Shown: piece after piece, positions 60,890-64,000 of the stretch
Position numbering within the stretch: the stretch's first letter is position 1
Layout: every line of letters starts with the position of its first letter
NCBI RefSeq assembly: GCF_001644605.1
Contig: NZ_CP011388.1
Location: forward strand, 140,001-204,000
From: Paenibacillus swuensis
GTDB taxonomy: Bacteria; Bacillota; Bacilli; Paenibacillales; DY6
Direction of reading: 5' to 3'
Length of the DNA stretch: 64,000 nucleotides
Position numbers and translations under genes: made by a program
Notes under the pieces: generated by a model
The model's input: only the letters and a program-made list of their open reading frames with translations
What the model was told of the DNA's origin: nothing
Databases searched by the model: none

Positions 60890-63800
60890 TTACTTGGCGT
60901 TCAAAAGGTCGTTAAACCGCACTATAACTTCCGCCAGCTTACCTCGAGTTACCGTTTCCTGAGTGTCAATCGCTCCGCTCGCGAATAATCCGGATGTGAT
61001 TGCGGTCTCAACGGATTTGGCAGCCCACTTTGAAACTTTAGGGGTGCTGGCTGACGTTACCGATTTCATCAGCAAGCCGTTGGCTTCCGCAATACGAACT
61101 AATAGTACGGCAAGCTCTTCATAAGTCAGTCCCTTGTCCGGCATAAATTTGCCTGTACCTGTACCTGAAAGGACCTTGGCTTCTTTGAGAGCGGTAATAT
61201 AAGAAGCGTGCCAAGCGTCAGCCTTTGTATCTTCAAAAGCCGCGGTTGCACCTAAGTCTCGCAAGTTTAGCAGTTTCGCTGCGATCGTGGCGAATTCCGC
61301 ACGTGAGACTATGCCGGAGGGTTTGAATTGTTGATTGCCAATTCCTTTCACGATCCCTTTGGAAGCTAAGTTTAGAACCGCTGCGGAGACCGTTGCATCC
61401 GTGTTCATGTCTGTAAATGTTCCTTCGTAGTGGAATACAGCGACAGTTGCCGGTTGCAAGGCGTTTATGCTCCATGTGTTGTTGATTATTGCGGCATTGA
61501 CCGGATACCAGCCTTCGCTGTTGGCTCCCAATGTTCCGCCCTTTCCTTTAACCATAACCACAATGCGATTCTTGTCCAGCTCCTTGGCCGGCGTGTAACT
61601 CCACGTTAGAGTTACAGGTGTTTGGAACCGCTCCAATGCTTTACCGTTTGACTCGGCAATAAGTCGGATTCCTTCTGTCATGGAAGTATATCCGCTTAGC
61701 GTCGCCTTCGCTTTCTCTAGAGCCAGCAGAATGGGACCGTTGCCTGGTTCCAAAGCTTTTGGCGGTAATGTCACCTCAGCGCCGCTGCCTTTGAACAGGA
61801 TGCTGATTCCTGCACTGTCGGCTTCCGTTAGTACATTGGCCGGTACATTCCATTGTACCCGGGTTATGTCGGCAGCGGGTGCGGTGTCGATTGTGATGGA
61901 TTTCAAACCTGCTGTAACGGCTGCTTTAATGGATTTAATAGCCGCTTCCGCGGATATTTCCGTTGTCGATGTTTTGGCGCCTGTTAACGAATCGGTTCCT
62001 AGCTTGGTTTGATGCTTAGGCTCGGTTGTGACAGGTCCGGGATCCGGATTCGTAACAGGTGGAGATGTTGGGTTCGGGTTCGGATTCGGCTCTGGTTGTG
62101 GTTCTGGTTGAGGTTCTGGCTGTGGTTCTGGATTCGTATCCGGTAAGGTGCCTTCGTTGATTGCTAAACCCATGCCTCTGATCGTATAACGTTGGTCTTT
62201 AATGCTAAGTACCGTTTTGTCATTCTTGGTGAAGGTAACCAGATAACTTGGATCTGTTTCATCTGTAACTCCATACGCTGTCTGATGTCCGCTGTACGCG
62301 AGCTTCTTCATTAACTCTGTCGTTTGATAACCGGCAAAAATATCTGTACTGATTGGTAAAGGAGTAGTCGTATCTGCGCCTGTGAAATTAAAATCCGAGT
62401 GATTACTCTTTGCCGTATTTGTCGAGAAATCATACGTATCCCCTTCAGTCAGGTAGTGGACCGTTATTCCCTTGACACTGAATTTCTCTCCGGTCCCCGA
62501 TGGGCCATACTCCGCATTCGCAGCATCCAGAACGAAGACTGCACCAGTCCCCGTTACGGTTCCAATGCTGCCTGAAATGCTGATTCCTGTATCCTCGTCG
62601 ATGCCGAGGCCAATGGACTTGCCGGATTCGCGCATGGCGACAACCAATCGTCCTAGACGTCCCCGCGCATCAAAGTGCGAATCCGAAATGACATTCGCTG
62701 GCAGGAAGCCAAAGCCTTTCATCAGACCGGATTCATCGGTAGTCGTACTCCCGATCCACTTGGACGCAATCGTGCTCTCGATGAAATCATTTCGCTTCAG
62801 ATCCAGGTAGCTTACACCGCCGCCGAACATGATGTCGCTCAACACATGGTCGCCCGCGCTGGAACCCGCAATCACACCGCCGCTGAAGTATACGTTACGC
62901 ATCGCTCTCAAAGCCGGCGTATCTCCACCGGCATCGGTGAGGAAACTGCGCGCATGCAAGGCTTGGTCTCCTCCGGCAAGGAATACGGATGTTGCTTCAG
63001 CAATGGTTTTCACAACATCCGGATTTACGGAATCCTCGTCGTAGTATTTGCTTTCAATTCGAACCAAGACAGGATCAAATCCCTGTAATATCCACTCTTT
63101 CTCAATGGACACCGTTGATCCGGCATCGTTATAGTATTCCGCCTTCGCGGCGCTCCAGCTGGATTTGGATGACATAATATGCGCAATCACCGGCAATCGT
63201 CCGCCTGCCGCTTTGCGAACCGCTTGGTGAAGCGGATCGTTCGTGATCTTAAATGCGCCGCCGATCGGCAACACATTTCCGTTCTGTGCCGCATTGCCGA
63301 ATGCATCCTTAACGGAAGGCTTCAACCGAAGCTTAAACAGTCCGTTTTCCGGAACTAGAATCGGGTCTATTTGGATTGCGGCCGCAGGGATATTGTCCTC
63401 GTACGTTGTCCAGGTTACGGACCCCGCATTGGCGGAAAGGCTTACCGGGAAGGATTCATTGTTATTCGTAACCAGCTCCGCTGAAGCCAATAAGTCTGAT
63501 GCCAAATCAATGTTTAGCGTGTCCGCGCTCAGCGGCTCATTAAAGTAAACATACACATTATCCGTCACACCCGGCTCCGGCATAACCACCCGTGCTACCG
63601 GTCCGTCCGTGTCCGCTTCCGCAGGCAGAGTTACCGTAGGCGTTGCGGCATTCATGGCCAAATCCCTAACGGAAGACGCATACGTAAGCTTCAATCTTTC
63701 ACCTTGTTGTAATACTAATCCGGGCAATGCCACTTTCAAAATATCAGGACGAATCGATTCGACAGTACCGAAGTCCTTCACCAGAGGGAATGGCACACCA

Positions 63801-64000
63801 GTTCCGTCTTCCTGTAGAATCTCTACGGAATCGAACAAGGCATCCGCCGTGTCCAGATTTTCCACTTGATCATGCAGATCTTCCGAGAACACAATGTAGA
63901 ACTTACCATTCGTTCCCTCGGTCGGTTGATAAACGGATCCAACAGGAGCCACGGCATCGGCAATGTCTACATTTTTGGAGCCGTAAGCTTGGATTGTGTA
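60890..64000 (-). CDS. Surface-anchored cyanophycinase (peptidase S51) with SLH domains, 5' end missing
   Basis: Open to the window edge, so the true start lies beyond 64000 (over 1,030 residues visible). The order is bacterial Ig-like repeats (V-Y-V-Y-F-N-E-P-L type), a cyanophycinase/S51 domain (F-L-A-G-G-D-Q, nucleophile in G-S-S-A-G-D, D-S-H-F-D-A-R-G-R-L-G-R-L, G-L-G-I-D-E-D-T), a Pro/Glu/Gln/Asn linker, an unassigned beta-rich region, and three SLH domains at the C-terminus (starting near F-T-D-M-N, A-F-E-D-T-K-A and V-S-K-W-A). Cyanophycinase cuts cyanophycin (multi-L-arginyl-poly-aspartate) into Asp-Arg dipeptides. SLH domains tie it to the wall, implying extracellular polymer feeding. 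Confidence 0.9.
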   Translation of the reverse strand, partial: YTIQAYGSKNVDIADAVAPVGSVYQPTEGTNGKFYIVFSEDLHDQVENLDTADALFDSVEILQEDGTGVPFPLVKDFGTVESIRPDILKVALPGLVLQQGERLKLTYASSVRDLAMNAATPTVTLPAEADTDGPVARVVMPEPGVTDNVYVYFNEPLSADTLNIDLASDLLASAELVTNNNESFPVSLSANAGSVTWTTYEDNIPAAAIQIDPILVPENGLFKLRLKPSVKDAFGNAAQNGNVLPIGGAFKITNDPLHQAVRKAAGGRLPVIAHIMSSKSSWSAAKAEYYNDAGSTVSIEKEWILQGFDPVLVRIESKYYDEDSVNPDVVKTIAEATSVFLAGGDQALHARSFLTDAGGDTPALRAMRNVYFSGGVIAGSSAGDHVLSDIMFGGGVSYLDLKRNDFIESTIASKWIGSTTTDESGLMKGFGFLPANVISDSHFDARGRLGRLVVAMRESGKSIGLGIDEDTGISISGSIGTVTGTGAVFVLDAANAEYGPSGTGEKFSVKGITVHYLTEGDTYDFSTNTAKSNHSDFNFTGADTTTPLPISTDIFAGYQTTELMKKLAYSGHQTAYGVTDETDPSYLVTFTKNDKTVLSIKDQRYTIRGMGLAINEGTLPDTNPEPQPEPQPEPQPEPNPNPNPTSPPVTNPDPGPVTTEPKHQTKLGTDSLTGAKTSTTEISAEAAIKSIKAAVTAGLKSITIDTAPAADITRVQWNVPANVLTEADSAGISILFKGSGAEVTLPPKALEPGNGPILLALEKAKATLSGYTSMTEGIRLIAESNGKALERFQTPVTLTWSYTPAKELDKNRIVVMVKGKGGTLGANSEGWYPVNAAIINNTWSINALQPATVAVFHYEGTFTDMNTDATVSAAVLNLASKGIVKGIGNQQFKPSGIVSRAEFATIAAKLLNLRDLGATAAFEDTKADAWHASYITALKEAKVLSGTGTGKFMPDKGLTYEELAVLLVRIAEANGLLMKSVTSASTPKVSKWAAKSVETAITSGLFASGAIDTQETVTRGKLAEVIVRFNDLLNAK

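Overview
The window reads as chromosomal DNA from a spore-forming, low-to-mid GC Firmicute of the Paenibacillus/Cohnella type. Shine-Dalgarno sequences are strong (AGGAGG/AAGGAGG) and TTG and GTG starts are frequent. Several families belong to Bacillales spore-formers: YheC/D ATP-grasp, YyaC, YfkK (DUF1128), YdjO, YgzB next to perR, and KinA/KinB-type kinases. There are also two sugar ABC operons paired with YesM/YesN-type two-component systems, and an SLH-anchored surface protein, both common in Paenibacillaceae. I found no rRNA, tRNA, CRISPR array, IS element or prophage. The window is mostly core chromosome with small accessory patches.

Layout. 1-8.3 kb: a partial YgxA-like gene, ygzB, a GH18/SH3 membrane protein, perR, a DUF4097 protein with a GNAT enzyme, and the gatCAB operon behind a clear sigma-A promoter. 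8.4-11.6 kb: a YheC/D coat protein, a hypothetical gene, and a permease-tetR pair behind tandem TetR operators. 11.8-15.2 kb: a large secreted multi-module GH87-type alpha-1,3-glucanase. 15.3-21.5 kb: an MBL hydrolase with a thioredoxin-like protein, DedA, a cupredoxin, two hypotheticals, an O-antigen-ligase/TPR protein and Mpg DNA glycosylase. 21.6-24.6 kb: a PilZ gene under a c-di-GMP-I riboswitch, a GNAT enzyme and a DUF2252 protein. 24.7-32.4 kb: cydAB with a KinB-like kinase directly upstream, an SRAP protein, YyaC, YfkK and a four-PAS kinase. 32.6-37.4 kb: an acyltransferase, a small unknown, an alpha/beta hydrolase, RecQ and YdjO.

37.5-45.9 kb is a single-strand, six-gene sugar sensing and uptake cluster in the order response regulator, histidine kinase, sugar-binding lipoprotein, mglB, mglA, mglC. 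46-52 kb holds a small unknown protein, a 38-bp tandem repeat, an AlkD-like protein, a Trm11-like methyltransferase, two lipase/hydrolase genes, an M48 protease and a hypothetical. Between them lies an unusual six-copy inverted repeat array (48.9-49.3 kb). 52-57.9 kb is a second sugar cluster (kinase, regulator, solute-binding protein, two CUT1 permeases) with cre-like sites. 58-64 kb holds a TspO-like membrane protein, a DUF3298-like protein, a glutathione peroxidase behind a near-consensus promoter with an OhrR-like operator, a DinB protein and an incomplete SLH-anchored cyanophycinase.

The most notable regulatory points are the c-di-GMP riboswitch that controls a c-di-GMP (PilZ) receptor, the large hairpin that covers the cydA ribosome-binding site downstream of a KinB-like kinase, the OhrR-type operator at the peroxidase promoter, and the inverted repeat array at 48.9-49.3 kb. 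I could not run database searches or folding, so family names rest on motif recognition, and start sites were chosen by ribosome-binding-site spacing.
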